25,627 nt of DNA from Oppiella nova (Eukaryota > Arthropoda > Arachnida > Sarcoptiformes > Oppiidae). The stretch covers positions 1-25,627 of the forward strand of contig CAJPVJ010000423.1 of assembly GCA_905397405.1 (NCBI GenBank), read 5' to 3'. This document shows, in pieces, positions 10,583-21,474 of the stretch. The stretch's first letter is position 1. Each line of letters starts with the position of its first letter. The position numbers and the translations under genes were made by a program. The notes under the pieces are model-generated. The model was not told the DNA's origin and did no database searches. It saw only the letters and a list, made by a program, of their open reading frames with translations.

Positions 10583-11877
10583 CACACTCTTTCATTCGCA
10601 ACTAAAACAATGTTTAAATAATAGAGAAATGACTGGATTTATGAAAGACTCCTTCATAATAGAGTGAGAGTGTGGGGGACCACCAGTGGGGCTGTTATGT
10701 TGCCATAAGAATAAGATTGTGAAATATTATTCTCGATATAAAAGTATAACAATAACTTAATAGGAGGTTAAGAATAGACTTTTACTTTGTGTGTTGAAAG
10801 CGAAAAGTCTTATAAATCAATTTGAAGTGTATTTCTGGGCAAGTAAAACCATCAAGAGCATATTTATGGCTACACATTAATGTCTACTCGTTAAGTCGTT
10901 TGCCGAGACATTTCATTAGACTATTATTATATCTAGAGTTTCAAACACACAAAATGCTAATTAAATTCAAAACTGAACTCTAAAACTAAGAAAAAGTAAT
11001 TATTAGTGACACTTAAACCTGTTTATAGAGTGCATAAGACATCCGCTTATCTGTATATTCTGTGTTCAAAAAAGTACACCAAAAACAACTAAATTAAAGT
11101 TTCACTCGTCTCACGATTTTCGATACAATATTCCGTTTATATCATTAGGTATTTATTTTATTTGTATTTTTGCATACATACTTTTTTGGATGCGAAACCG
11201 AGTATATTATTCTCACTTATCTCTGCATATGAATTACATTATGAAATGATTTTTATTATTATTTTTTAATATTTAGCTCACAATAAACAAAAGGGTAGAA
11301 AAGGTTGGAGAGATTTTGCTGTTTTACAAACGAATTCCCATTTATATTATAATATATTATACAATATTAAAGATCGTAATCGTGTCTCTAATCGCATATA
11401 CTATGTATAAATGCTATGAATTTATATTTATAGACACTTTTCTGAATTTTGTTTAATAAAAGCAAACTTTTGCATCGAAAAAAAACCAGAAAAATGCTGT
11501 TTCGTTGCAATAGTTTAGTACTATTTATTATAAGCCTTTGTTTTCGGATTTTGGTTCCGAAACGAAATTAATTTTCTATATTATATAAAAGCATATAAAA
11601 TGAACTTTTTTGTTGTTTTTCATTATATTTATTATACGAAGAGTTTATTGGCGTCCAAAACGCCGGCTCCAACCCAACGGAACGGACATATATTCACGAC
11701 TTTATTCGGTTGTGATTTATATAAGTTTTATGAAAACCTTTTTTCCTTTCGCCGGAGATTTATGTGTAGTTTTTTCGTGGGATTCATAATGTCTCTGATG
11801 TTGTAATATATTTTTACTCCACTTTTTTCAAACTCACTGTTGAGAACATATTGTGAGACATCACTGATTGACTTGAG

Positions 11878-11911
11878 ATGAGTGAGTGAGTGAGAGAGAG
11901 AGAGAGAGAGA
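11878..11911. repeat. (GAGT)n then (GA)n compound repeat
   Basis: Four GAGT-like units run into a GA tract of about 19 bases. Confidence 0.9.
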
Positions 11912-12036
11912 CTTGTGTTTTTCAAATCATTTCATATCTCTTTCTCAATGAGTCCCTAGAAATCAAGAGTTGAAAAACTTGTTAAAAATGTGTTTCAATT
12001 TTTTTTCGCTGCAGATTTTCTCTACAATTTTATGGT

Positions 12037-12465
12037 CTAATCTATTGACTCTTCACTCTCTATTGGTTTTGCATTAAGTATTTTTTCCACAAACCTCTCA
12101 TTCATACGGTACGAGTGTCTCCGATAGGCAACAGTGAAAGTGTTTGACATCTGGATCACAGAAATGGCATTAATTTCTAAGAGTATATTCACCACCAAAT
12201 GGTTGCGCGATGTCTGCGAACTATTCATTACGATCTCATCTAAAAGCTTATGAATACAATTAGCGGCCAATAATAATACAGTCAACCCCTGAATGAAAGC
12301 ATCGGTTAATAACCAAAAGGATTTTGATATCCAATGATAATCAACAGAAAAAATTTTATTCTTGAAATTAATTGCTTTTATACTTTCGCTCTCTTTCTTA
12401 CCTTTTTTCACATCAATTTTCTCTGCGTTTTTTGCTTTCATTTTCGCGAAAACACTGCTTTTCAT
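12037..12465 (-). CDS. Orphan ORF with two hydrophobic segments, unknown family
   Basis: An ATG-started frame of 142 codons lies in DNA so AT-rich that open frames rarely pass 60 codons, so chance is an unlikely explanation. An in-frame TAA sits six bases before the ATG, so the start is well defined, or else it follows a splice site that I cannot see. Residues 1-35 are Lys/Glu/Ser-rich. Residues of about 50-75 (FWLLTDAFIQGLTVLLLAAN) and 90-112 (HLVVNILLEINAISVIQM) are hydrophobic and could span a membrane. The tail (RRHSYRMNERFVEKIL, then ESEESID) is charged. I do not recognise the family. It could be one exon or a relic of a multi-pass receptor, but no motif proves this. No coding neighbour lies within 5 kb. 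Confidence 0.4.
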   Translation of the reverse strand: MKSSVFAKMKAKNAEKIDVKKGKKESESIKAINFKNKIFSVDYHWISKSFWLLTDAFIQGLTVLLLAANCIHKLLDEIVMNSSQTSRNHLVVNILLEINAISVIQMSNTFTVAYRRHSYRMNERFVEKILNAKPIESEESID

Positions 12466-12541
12466 GTATTACCCAATCAGTCAATCCTTTCGCTCTCTCA
12501 GTCTCTTAGTCTATGTCTTTATTTTTAATTTATATTTAATA

Positions 12542-12563
12542 GCTCTCTCTCTCTCTCTCTCTC
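12542..12563. repeat. (CT)n microsatellite
   Basis: A CT run of about 22 bases, about 75 bases upstream of the start of the orphan ORF. Confidence 0.9.
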
Positions 12564-12863
12564 CCACATTCATTACATTGAATATAACATTATATATATA
12601 AACGAGCGATCATTAGATGCAATCATTAATTGAAAAGCTGAGCAAATGAGTGAATAAAATACAGTGCAGTTTAAAATAGCTATATATTTATGAGAGCGAA
12701 AAGGGTTAGGAAATTGTGCGCTAAACACAATGTTATGTAATAATGTTAAACACTCTTTATTTTAATGAACTCCAAAAGTGGAAAGTTTTGTTCATTAAAC
12801 TAGCATTTTATGGGCTCTCGGTATTCAGTATTATTGCTATATAAACCATCTAATGATTCATTT

Positions 12864-12887
12864 AGAGAGAGAGAGAGAGAGAGAGAG
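12864..12887. repeat. (GA)n microsatellite
   Basis: A perfect GA run of about 24 bases. Confidence 0.9.
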
Positions 12888-13635
12888 TTGAAAAATAAAT
12901 AAAAAGTATCTGATGTTTGGCTATAAATATTATTGACAAATAGATTTGGGATAACAGTTGCAAAATTGCTTTAAAAAGCTATCGATGCCTGACATAAGTT
13001 TTTCCATTATTAGCTATAATGGCTTTAAAATTATATCTCCATTTAAATAACAAATAAAATTGCAAAAAATGCATTTTATTCTAGTTTTTGTGTTTTTTGG
13101 TAAATATTTTGAGCCATCATTACATGAGAGACAGACATATAATATAATATGATTTGATGTTTCGGTTATTAGAGAGAGAAAGTGATATCTAAACCATTTA
13201 AATGTATATCAAAAAAGTGAAAACTATTTATAAATATTTCTCAACCTTTCATATAATGTGAATATTTTGGGCACAAATTCTCGTTTTCTCCGAGAAAATG
13301 GTTTGCGCGCAGGTATTAGAGGGGTATACCTACAGGTAAATTGTCGGGTACACCTGTAATTGAACTCTTATGGCACAAACATCCAAACATCCAGTGCCTA
13401 ATGGGCCAGACACTCAAATTGTATAGACTATAAGAATACTGTATTATATATAGTATACACAACTCTGTAGTGCTATGTGTTGTTTAGTAGCGGTTAATGT
13501 AGGCGACCAGAGCTACCGATGCGATCGCTCCGGTATTATTTATTTATGCAATTCATCATTCATTCACATAAATGCCAGCTCTTTTTGAATGGCATTAAAA
13601 TATTGTGTTGTTATTATCGTTGTCTCATTCAATAG

Positions 13636-13637
<2 letters not shown>

Positions 13638-13674
<37 letters not shown>
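13638..13674. repeat. (GA)n microsatellite in duplication copy 1
   Basis: About 37 bases here, against about 31 at the matching place in copy 2. Confidence 0.95.
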
Positions 13675-13676
<2 letters not shown>

Positions 13677-13928
13677 ATGCATTTGTCATGTCCTGTGCCA
13701 ACTATGTGTCACAATATATTTGTAGAGTACTTTGAAATTTAAATAAAGCCTTTATTTAGTTTGTCACACGAATCTGAATAAGCACTTCATTATTGGGAAT
13801 TGAATTTCTAATGTAGAGCTAACACACACATACACTCATGTCATTGGACTGGTAGGGGCTGATAGTTCGTTGTGAAGGGACTGGTCGCTAATTTCCAGTT
13901 TTTGTACTTAACATAACATTTAGTACCG

Positions 13929-13930
<2 letters not shown>

Positions 13931-13972
<42 letters not shown>
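13931..13972. repeat. (CT)n microsatellite in duplication copy 1
   Basis: About 42 bases here, against about 16 at the matching place in copy 2. Confidence 0.95.
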
Positions 13973-13973
<1 letters not shown>

Positions 13974-14270
13974 ACTCGGAAGAGGAAAATCAGGTTTTTC
14001 TCTGAAACAACGGCTCCGACACTCAGTTTGCATCACATCTTATAATCGACTGAAGTCTCACTCCACACACACATGTAGGTTGTATATAGTATACATAACT
14101 CTGTAGTGCTATGTGTTGTTTAGTAGCGGTTAATGTAGGCGACCAGAGCTACCGATGCGATCGCTCCGGTATTATTTATTTATGCAATTCATCATTCATT
14201 CACATAAATGCTGTCCTTTTTGAATGGCATTAAAATATTGTGTTGTTATTATCGTTGTCTCATTCAATAG

Positions 14271-14272
<2 letters not shown>

Positions 14273-14303
<31 letters not shown>
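14273..14303. repeat. (GA)n microsatellite in duplication copy 2
   Basis: About 31 bases; it corresponds to the tract at 13638. Confidence 0.95.
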
Positions 14304-14305
<2 letters not shown>

Positions 14306-14560
14306 ATGCATTTGTCATGTCCTGTGCCAACTATTCTGTCACAATATATTTGTAGAGTACTTTGAAATTGAAATAAAGCCTTTATTTAGTTTGTCACACG
14401 AATCTGAATAAGCACTTCATTATTGGGAATTGAATTTCTAATGTAGAGCTAACACACACATACACTCATGTCATTGGACTGATAGGGGCTGATAGTTCGT
14501 TGTGAAGGGACTGGTCGCTAATTTCCAGTTTTTGCACTTAACATAACATTTAGTACCGAA

Positions 14561-14576
14561 TCTCTCTCTCTCTCTC
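14561..14576. repeat. (CT)n microsatellite in duplication copy 2
   Basis: About 16 bases; it corresponds to the 42-base tract at 13931. Confidence 0.95.
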
Positions 14577-15744
14577 GACTCGGAAGAGGAAAATCAGGTT
14601 TTTCTCTGAAACAACGGCTCCGACACTCAGTTTGCATCACATCTTATAATCGACTGAAGTCTCACTCCACACACACATGTAGGTTGTGTTGAGCCGTTGT
14701 ATCTCTCAGTTGTGTATTCAATGATCATATAATCAATCAGTTCTTACTTCTTATGGACATTACTATCATTACAGCCTATTATTGACCCAACGATTCATCC
14801 GTTTTTACAACTATTATCTCTCACTCCTCTAGTCTTTAAGTGTTTGTTTGTCTCATAAAATACTTCTTTTCCTGTGAAGACATGATTTAGTTGTGGTCAT
14901 CGCTTAAAGGTATGTCTACTCTCCTGTTATCTTAAATCACTTTTTTTTGCTATAAAACTCTATAAGTTTATACATATTCTTGTAATTAATTCTTTGCGTT
15001 TCATTAAAAAAGCACTTAATTTCGCTACACTTTGAGATTAGATTCGCTATAAATGTTGGCTAAATATGTATTAGATTTCATTTGCTTTATAATATTACAC
15101 TATATTATAGAGTTATTGTCGATTAAAATTAAATCTTTTACACTAAAAACCTGTGTTTCTACGATAAAACTCATTATTCAATGCTTATAGTTAAATGCTA
15201 CAACTTTTCAGACCTGTAAAAAGTTTTTATTAATAAAAGGCAATAAAAAGTGTTTTATTTTGCTTTAACTTACGATTCTTTGAATTAATTTTAATGTATA
15301 ATTGTATTCATACAGTAATAGTAATACAGTGCCGTAATAATAATAATTCTTTTATTATTATATTAAACAATTTAAATGAATTAATATATAGCATAATGTT
15401 ATATACAGTGAATGATATCATTATTATTTAGCATAATTGATGGATTTGTGCTATAATTTGCATGAATTAAGAATTCAAATCTCATAAAACTTATACACAG
15501 TTATAGAGAGATTATATTTTTTAATCGGAAATTATTATAAGATTATATTATAATATATTTTATATCAAATCTGAGAGTTCACTATTCAGTGCCCATAATA
15601 GTTGAGGTCATAAATAGGAATAACGCTAAAACCGAGGGTACTTTATTTGTGGCTAATTTATTCAATCAGTTACTTATATACACTTAAAAGAATGATTTAT
15701 TTTCTTATTCCTCTAAACAAATTGTGTATTCAATGCGAAAAATG

Positions 15745-15769
15745 TAATAAATAATAATAATAATAATAG
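15745..15769. repeat. (AAT)n microsatellite
   Basis: A short run of AAT units totalling about 25 bases. It is the only clear trinucleotide tract in the window. Confidence 0.85.
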
Positions 15770-16051
15770 AAATGCCATTCACTTAAGGAAAGCCATTAAA
15801 TGCGAATGAATTTGTGAATTCAATTTTCAAGTGTACCTGATATATAAGACATGAATTGACAATTAAGAGATTATTTAGATTTTAGCCTTAAATTGATATA
15901 AATCTATAGATTATTCGCTTAATCGCTAGAAAACCGCAGTCTTTATTATAACTGAATATGAAATTCTGGTTTTCGACTAAATATACATCTAATCATCAAA
16001 AGAGTCACAAAAAAATTTCCGAAATCGCGTTAATCTCTTCTTCACTCTTTG

Positions 16052-16054
<3 letters not shown>

Positions 16055-16082
<28 letters not shown>
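16055..16082. repeat. (CT)n microsatellite
   Basis: A perfect run of about 28 bases. Confidence 0.95.
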
Positions 16083-16904
16083 GAAATATATTACTTCCTA
16101 AACAACAACTACAGTAATACTGGATTTTTGTTGCATTTTCTTGACTAGAATTTTGTTTTAAAAAATCTCTTCTCTTATCTTAAATCTGATAATAATATTG
16201 TGATTCAAACGCTAAAAACGTTTTCCAGTATTAACCAAATGAAGCACAAAAATTGTATGATTTATAATGAATTGAAGTTTAATGAGTTAATGAAAAACTG
16301 TTCACTCGATTAATGAAACTTACTATTAATACCTGATAATCGAGATATTTATTATCGATTTTCAGAAATTCTGTTCGTTTTTGTTAATTACAATCAGTTT
16401 TTCCTGAAAATTAGCATAATTTTTGTTTATTAGTTAGTGTTATAATATCACTGATATTTTACTGTGGGCTATAGTGTTCATGCATTTGCCCCGGATTCTT
16501 ATTCGTTGTAACCACAGTTTACAAGTGACCAGGGTACGTTTTCCTGATATTGAGATCTATTCAACGAGTCGACAGTCTGTCTGATTAATAACGAGTGAAG
16601 TGTTATCGCATTTAGAGATAAATTCTGTTTAAAACCTGAAAAATAACTTAATTTTCACGTCAAAAGTCATGTCAACTTAAAATCAGAGACGATATCTATA
16701 ATTATGTGTAAAATTTGGTGAAATTTTTTCAAATGAAAACTCATTTTTTAACTCTTACTTTAATTTTAGAAAAAAGTAAACATTATTTAAACTGTGATAA
16801 CAATTCTCACAACAACTTTATTATTGAATTAAAATTAATAGACATCTAAATTTAGACATTTTCCTCAAAATATACACATAAGTAGTTTTGATTTAACTTC
16901 GAGG

Positions 16905-16926
16905 GGAGAGAGAGAGAAAGAAAGAA

Positions 16927-16969
<43 letters not shown>
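16905..16969. repeat. Long (GA)n purine tract, interrupted
   Basis: About 65 nearly uninterrupted purines: GA units, a short GAAA-type stretch, one T, then about 40 bases of perfect GA. It is the longest tract in the window. Confidence 0.95.
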
Positions 16970-16972
<3 letters not shown>

Positions 16973-17635
16973 ATATTTTAAGATTTATATGATATTATAA
17001 ATCAAAAAAAAGTTCAGTGAATAGAAAAGAGATAGATTTCTCTTAAAGTTCATAGAAAAACATATTTATTACAACTTTTTCTGCACAAAGTATAGTAGTA
17101 TTGACTGCCGTTTTTTGTAAGGAAATCATTCTCACGACTATATTATAGTTGAGTTTTTAATTATAAATTCTATTCATTTGGAAAAGTTTTCTATACTGCA
17201 TATGTTTCATATGTGTATTAAAAATAACTTTTTTAAAGTTTTTAAAAACTAAAAAAGGAGTAAAAACAGGCACTCATAGAGGCCTTCCCATAGCTATCGA
17301 TTCGGTTCGATATCGCCAAGAATTTGCTTAAATATACAGTCATTTTTTGGTATAAAATCTTTTTAATTAATGACTCGTCGTTTTTCTGGAGATAAAGTTT
17401 CACAAAACCAAATCCATTAATAATTTTGCAAACGTTTTACTCAAAAACTCGTCGATTAATCACATTTTAAATGAAAATTTCTCACTCCATTTGCTAACAA
17501 TAGTGTGTTTTTTTCAGTAAATGTTTGGCTTTTCTGAAAAATAACTCTATTAATGAAACCAATAGCTCAGCCCATGTTATGTCATAATATCGTTGAAATG
17601 TAATCTAATTTATGGTTTCAATGGTACGCAAGTCG

Positions 17636-17648
17636 TGACCTCTGACCC
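17636..17648 (-). promoter_or_regulatory. Candidate nuclear-receptor DR1 site
   Basis: TGACCT-C-TGACCC on the plus strand reads GGGTCA-G-AGGTCA on the minus strand, a direct repeat of the nuclear-receptor half-site with one-base spacing. A further GGGTCA half-site in the opposite orientation lies at 17682-17687. DR1 sites are bound by HNF4 and RXR/USP-type receptors. No gene start is evident nearby, so the role is unproven. Confidence 0.25.
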
Positions 17649-18348
17649 CTAAATGCACGGTAGACACGGACGTGTACGTGAGGGTCAGCCCCAGAATACA
17701 TAACTAGGGATTGACTATAAAAAGCATGAAAACAAGTAAATTATGTGATTGTTATCACTGCTAATAATTAGACGATTTGTGTGTTTATGTATAGGAATAG
17801 CGTATGAAAAAAGTTTTATTATTATTAGCGGTGTATAATTTTGGGGCAAAATTTTCTTAAGTGAGTTATTAAGTCTAATAATCAAACGATTGCCAATCCG
17901 TATGCACACTATTTGCTAGTTATGTTTATAACAAATAATATGACTCAAAATTTTGCTAAAATATAAATGTTTAAGTAATTTGTATGCTATAGTAGACGCG
18001 ATAAGAGATTCTGGTATTAATACCCATTTGGTGTTCACCATAATATTTTGCACCACAATTATTCAGGTATTCCTCGCGCACACACTCACTATTAAATTGT
18101 TTTATTGTTTGTTTGTCAGGTCTTTGTTTTAAAAATTTTAGTTCAATTTACTAATAATTTCTATAAATTATATATTAGACCCCGAAATGAAAAAAACGGC
18201 GACTCGTTTGAGAGACGATACGTATAGAAGTTTCGTAGAGGGGATGAAAGTAAAGCCAATAATTGTCTTATCGATCAAAATATCGCATTTTTATTATATG
18301 ATTATTATTGAGGTTTTAGTTTTGTTGGCTTAGAAGCCATTTAAGGTC

Positions 18349-18373
18349 CTCTCTCTCTCTCTCTATCTCTCTC
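18349..18373. repeat. (CT)n microsatellite, interrupted
   Basis: A CT run of about 25 bases broken by one A. Confidence 0.9.
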
Positions 18374-19000
18374 GCGTATCTCATTCTGGATACCGATTAC
18401 ATGATCTCTACTCACAACTCAATTTTGATTATAATTAAAGTAATTTAAAGTTTTTTCTTATTTAAACCCATTTTTATGTGTATTAAACGTTTAATAGTCG
18501 CGAAACCCGAGGCATAAACACAGAAAATGTTGTTAAATGAAGATTAGGAAACATATAATTAACTAGTTTTATGTTAGTCGTAGACTTATTGTGGGAAATG
18601 TAGAAAAAACATTTGAATTAATCGAGAAATAAGATAATTTAAAGCGAAAAAGAGTACTGAAAACTACATTTAAAAATATTTATGATTTTTAGTGAAATTT
18701 ATTCAAATATTTAAATATTAGTTTAGACGTAAAGCAAATGTGGTTTTGATATTTGTTTTCAAATAGTTTTCTGAAAACTTTTTGATGAGTTTTTTTTGCT
18801 AGTTTTTATGGTTTTTAACATTTTTTTATATCATATAAAGAATGTCAGCAAAAATATACATATATTTTGTGAATCAGTGATAAATTGAAGGCATCGGTGA
18901 GTGGTTGCCATCAGAACTCTATTAAATCATACAATTGTTAAGATTACGATCTGATGGCCCCTTCACTTGTCATACGACGAGTGCTGTGAATAAAACACTT

Positions 19001-19021
19001 CTCTCTCTCTCTCTCTCTCTC
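19001..19021. repeat. (CT)n microsatellite
   Basis: A run of about 21 bases on the left side of the GC-richer island. Confidence 0.9.
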
Positions 19022-19050
19022 CGCCCAACAAATCAGAAAATATTTACTTT

Positions 19051-19236
19051 TTATTTCAAAACCTTAAGATAAATATCAATGACAACTCCAGTAGTGTATG
19101 GTGTAGTCGGGAAGTGCTCATCACTTGCGCCTATGATAACAGATACACCACAAGAGCTTTCAGAGAGTGCTGTTGTTCTGTGTACCATATACCTGTCCGG
19201 TGTGTTGGTTGGAGTCAAGAGCTCCGGGAGTTCCAT
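19051..19236 (-). CDS. Possible small exon or ORF in a GC-richer island, unknown
   Basis: The minus strand reads 61 codons from ATG to TAA and stays open about 15 codons further upstream to a TTCAG acceptor-like site at about 19273. The possible product includes MELPELLTPTNTP and ends GVVIDIYLKVLK. Its stop codon sits inside AATAAA. Composition is clearly richer in G+C than the flanks, and codon use looks ordinary. However, the plus strand is also open over 19079-19276 (65 codons), so the coding strand, and coding itself, is uncertain. I do not recognise either product. It could be a last exon, a captured gene fragment or chance. Confidence 0.25.
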   Translation of the reverse strand: MELPELLTPTNTPDRYMVHRTTALSESSCGVSVIIGASDEHFPTTPYTTGVVIDIYLKVLK

Positions 19237-19372
19237 AAACTCTATAGAGTCTAATGTCTTCCTTACGGTCCACTGAATTCCTTATGAAATACGACAACAA
19301 ACTTCTTGTGATTAATAATTTATATTTTAAAACACTGTATATAAAGAAATAAATGCTATTTAATTTCTATCG

Positions 19373-19398
19373 CTCTCTCTCTCTCTCTCTCTCTCTCC
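19373..19398. repeat. (CT)n microsatellite
   Basis: A run of about 26 bases, right of the GC-richer island. Confidence 0.9.
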
Positions 19399-19712
19399 TA
19401 ATTTACGTTAAAAGTTATTTCACAATCAGAGCATTAAAATAAGTATTTAGTATTTAAGGAATTTCTCACATATTATGAAATAAAACACTTATAAAAATTA
19501 ATTAATTCGTCAATTTGTTGCTATGAGTGTATAAATCACTAAATCCGCGAAAAGCTTCAGTAGAAGTGAAGTATACTTCAATCGATTCACTAATGTTTGT
19601 GTAAAAAACAAATTCTCGATCCGAGAGTTCACTATAATTATGGCTGACATTGAAATCTGAATCGAGAAGAGATTTGTGTGTTTTTACAAATGCTTAAACA
19701 ATATTCTCAAAG

Positions 19713-19755
<43 letters not shown>

Positions 19756-19774
19756 TTCACTCACTCACTCACTA
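19713..19774. repeat. Compound (TC)n-(AC)n-(TCAC)n repeat
   Basis: About 20 bases of TC run directly into about 22 of AC and then about five TCAC units, a stepwise compound microsatellite. Confidence 0.95.
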
Positions 19775-20017
19775 ACCATACAATCAAATAGCATATCAAA
19801 ATATTTATCTAATTCTCTCTATTCTAATAAAAATATTTTTCTTACATTACATGTGATATAAAACTATTAAAACTTGATTTATTTGACAAAATTACTATTT
19901 CTGAGGCCATTCTTAAGATTATTTCATACATTCTTTTATATACACGTAAATAACAATACACTCTATAATATAAAAAGCTTTTTTTTGTCTCATTTAATTA
20001 AAATTGTATAATACTTT

Positions 20018-20020
<3 letters not shown>

Positions 20021-20056
<36 letters not shown>
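20021..20056. repeat. (AG)n microsatellite
   Basis: A perfect AG run of about 36 bases. Confidence 0.95.
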
Positions 20057-20058
<2 letters not shown>

Positions 20059-20422
20059 ACAATTTTTAATAATGACTATCAATAATTGTGTTGATGGTCA
20101 CGAATCGCGATTTATCATATTATAAATTAAATTTTTCATAAATATAATAATAAAAATAACACAAAGCATTCATAAAAAACAAAACATTGCATTTATGTTG
20201 AGTTCAAGAATCCTAATTATAACTACACATAAATCGTTGTGAGTTATAAAACACTCATTCAATACATATATGATATACACCGGTATATAATTGCAAAGAA
20301 TTCAACCAAATATGTTATAATGAGTTCAGAAATTTTATCAATATTTTTGCAAAAAATATTTTAAACCAAAGAATTGAAACTTTTTAAACCAAGCGTTTAA
20401 TTGAAAATATTTCATGACATGA

Positions 20423-20426
<4 letters not shown>

Positions 20427-20462
<36 letters not shown>
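20427..20462. repeat. (TC)n microsatellite
   Basis: A perfect TC run of about 36 bases. With the AG run at 20021 it forms an inverted pair about 370 bases apart. Confidence 0.95.
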
Positions 20463-20464
<2 letters not shown>

Positions 20465-21474
20465 CTAATGTTTGTGTCAATCAATTAATATTATATTTAT
20501 GTTATATAAAATGATTATTGAATTTCTGCTTCTCTTTCGACTTTTTTCCGTTCAAAACTAAGTCATTGATTAAGAAAATAAAATCAAAACAACATCTCTT
20601 TCCCTCTATGTCTTCATATAAAACTATTAATTGAAATTTTTTTAGACGAGATCAATGACTCGCTTTGATAGTCGCAAAGTTTGTGCATAAATATTTTAAT
20701 TCGCATATAAATGGCTTTAAAATTTAAAGTTTAAATTATTATCATTTTATTGGGAAAGTTAGCAAAAGAAATGACAACATATTATGCGACCACAAAATAT
20801 GTATTAATAGTTATATATTAATAATATATTATAACTTACATTTATAAATGATGTATAGCTAGCGATTCAACGATTACTTTCTATTTATCAGAAATCATAA
20901 AATGGGATAAAAATGTAAATTTGGTGCCAAAAAAAACATTATATCAATGGATCAGAGAATCTAAGAAAATATGTTTCTGTACTAAAAATTTTCTTTTATG
21001 CCGTCGTTTGCATGCCATGGGTTGGGATGGGAAGCGAACTGTGTTTTTATATAAACTCTTTTAAAATACTTATAAACAAAATTACATATAATTAATACCG
21101 AAGTTTGCGTTTTCTGTCGACTCGAAAGCTTATTGTTACACAAAACTAGACGAAAAGTTTGTGTATTAAAAAAGTTAAAAAAAAGTTAATTGTGTGTTAA
21201 AAGGGGTTGAAATCCTGTCGTTGTTGTGTTTGTGATCTATTACTATAAGAGATTGGGTTTCGCATCAATGGTGAGCCAATGATTGTGGTCAGGGATCGAC
21301 AGGTTTTCTGTGTAACCGGGGTATTGCTTATAACTCGCAGAATGCATAGCGTATAAGGTATTGTTTACAATTCGTAGCTTGGTTAAATGATTTTTGCAAA
21401 AAATGCAATGTTTAATGACATTTTGGCTAAAAGCCAGGGGGTGTGGAGTCCACTGTGGACCTGGATGTGGTGGT

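Larger units (their letters stand above)
6804..12036. other. Long AT-rich noncoding region with GA/CT microsatellites
   Basis: No convincing gene is seen in these 5.2 kb. The first 300 bases lie upstream of ABT1, are less AT-rich, and should hold its promoter. The rest is about 70% A+T with short ORFs at chance level. I recognise no tRNA, rRNA or transposon ends. The dinucleotide tracts are listed separately. Confidence 0.6.
13447..14082 (+). repeat. Tandem duplication, copy 1 (636 bp)
   Basis: The unit starts TATATAGTATACACAACTCT and ends at GTAGGTTGT. It contains a (GA)n tract, a central nonrepetitive stretch and a (CT)n tract. Copy 2 follows immediately in the same orientation. Outside the microsatellites only about six differences are seen (for example C versus T at 13459), so the copies are about 98-99% identical. 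No ORF of note and no target-site duplication or terminal repeat mark it as a transposon. Confidence 0.95.
14083..14687 (+). repeat. Tandem duplication, copy 2 (about 605 bp)
   Basis: This matches copy 1 end to end. It is shorter almost entirely because both of its microsatellites are shorter. After its final GTAGGTTGT the sequence continues into unique DNA (GTTGAGCCG), which marks the right boundary. Confidence 0.95.
12466..19050. other. Long AT-rich noncoding region with microsatellites and a tandem duplication
   Basis: No recognisable gene is present in these 6.6 kb. ORFs are short and of chance composition. The region holds dinucleotide tracts, an AAT run, the duplication at 13447-14687 and a nuclear-receptor-like direct repeat at 17636, each listed separately. 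Confidence 0.55.
19277..21242. other. AT-rich noncoding region with microsatellites
   Basis: About 2 kb with no supportable gene. It holds four dinucleotide or compound tracts (19373, 19713, 20021, 20427) and otherwise simple AT-rich sequence. Confidence 0.6.

Noticed and set aside
11600-11806. 68-codon plus-strand ORF with aromatic-rich sequence
   Set aside because: No recognisable motif, a competing open frame on the other strand, and a length near what chance allows in this stretch.
13447-14687. Duplication considered as a transposon or LTR pair
   Set aside because: The copies abut directly with no internal region, no terminal inverted repeats, no target-site duplication and no coding capacity.
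17295-17320. GATTCGGTTCGATATCGC, resembling a tRNA T-loop
   Set aside because: No matching acceptor stem, D-arm or anticodon arm could be found around it.
19567-19580. 14-bp perfect palindrome TGAAGTATACTTCA
   Set aside because: One or two such palindromes are expected by chance in a window of this size.
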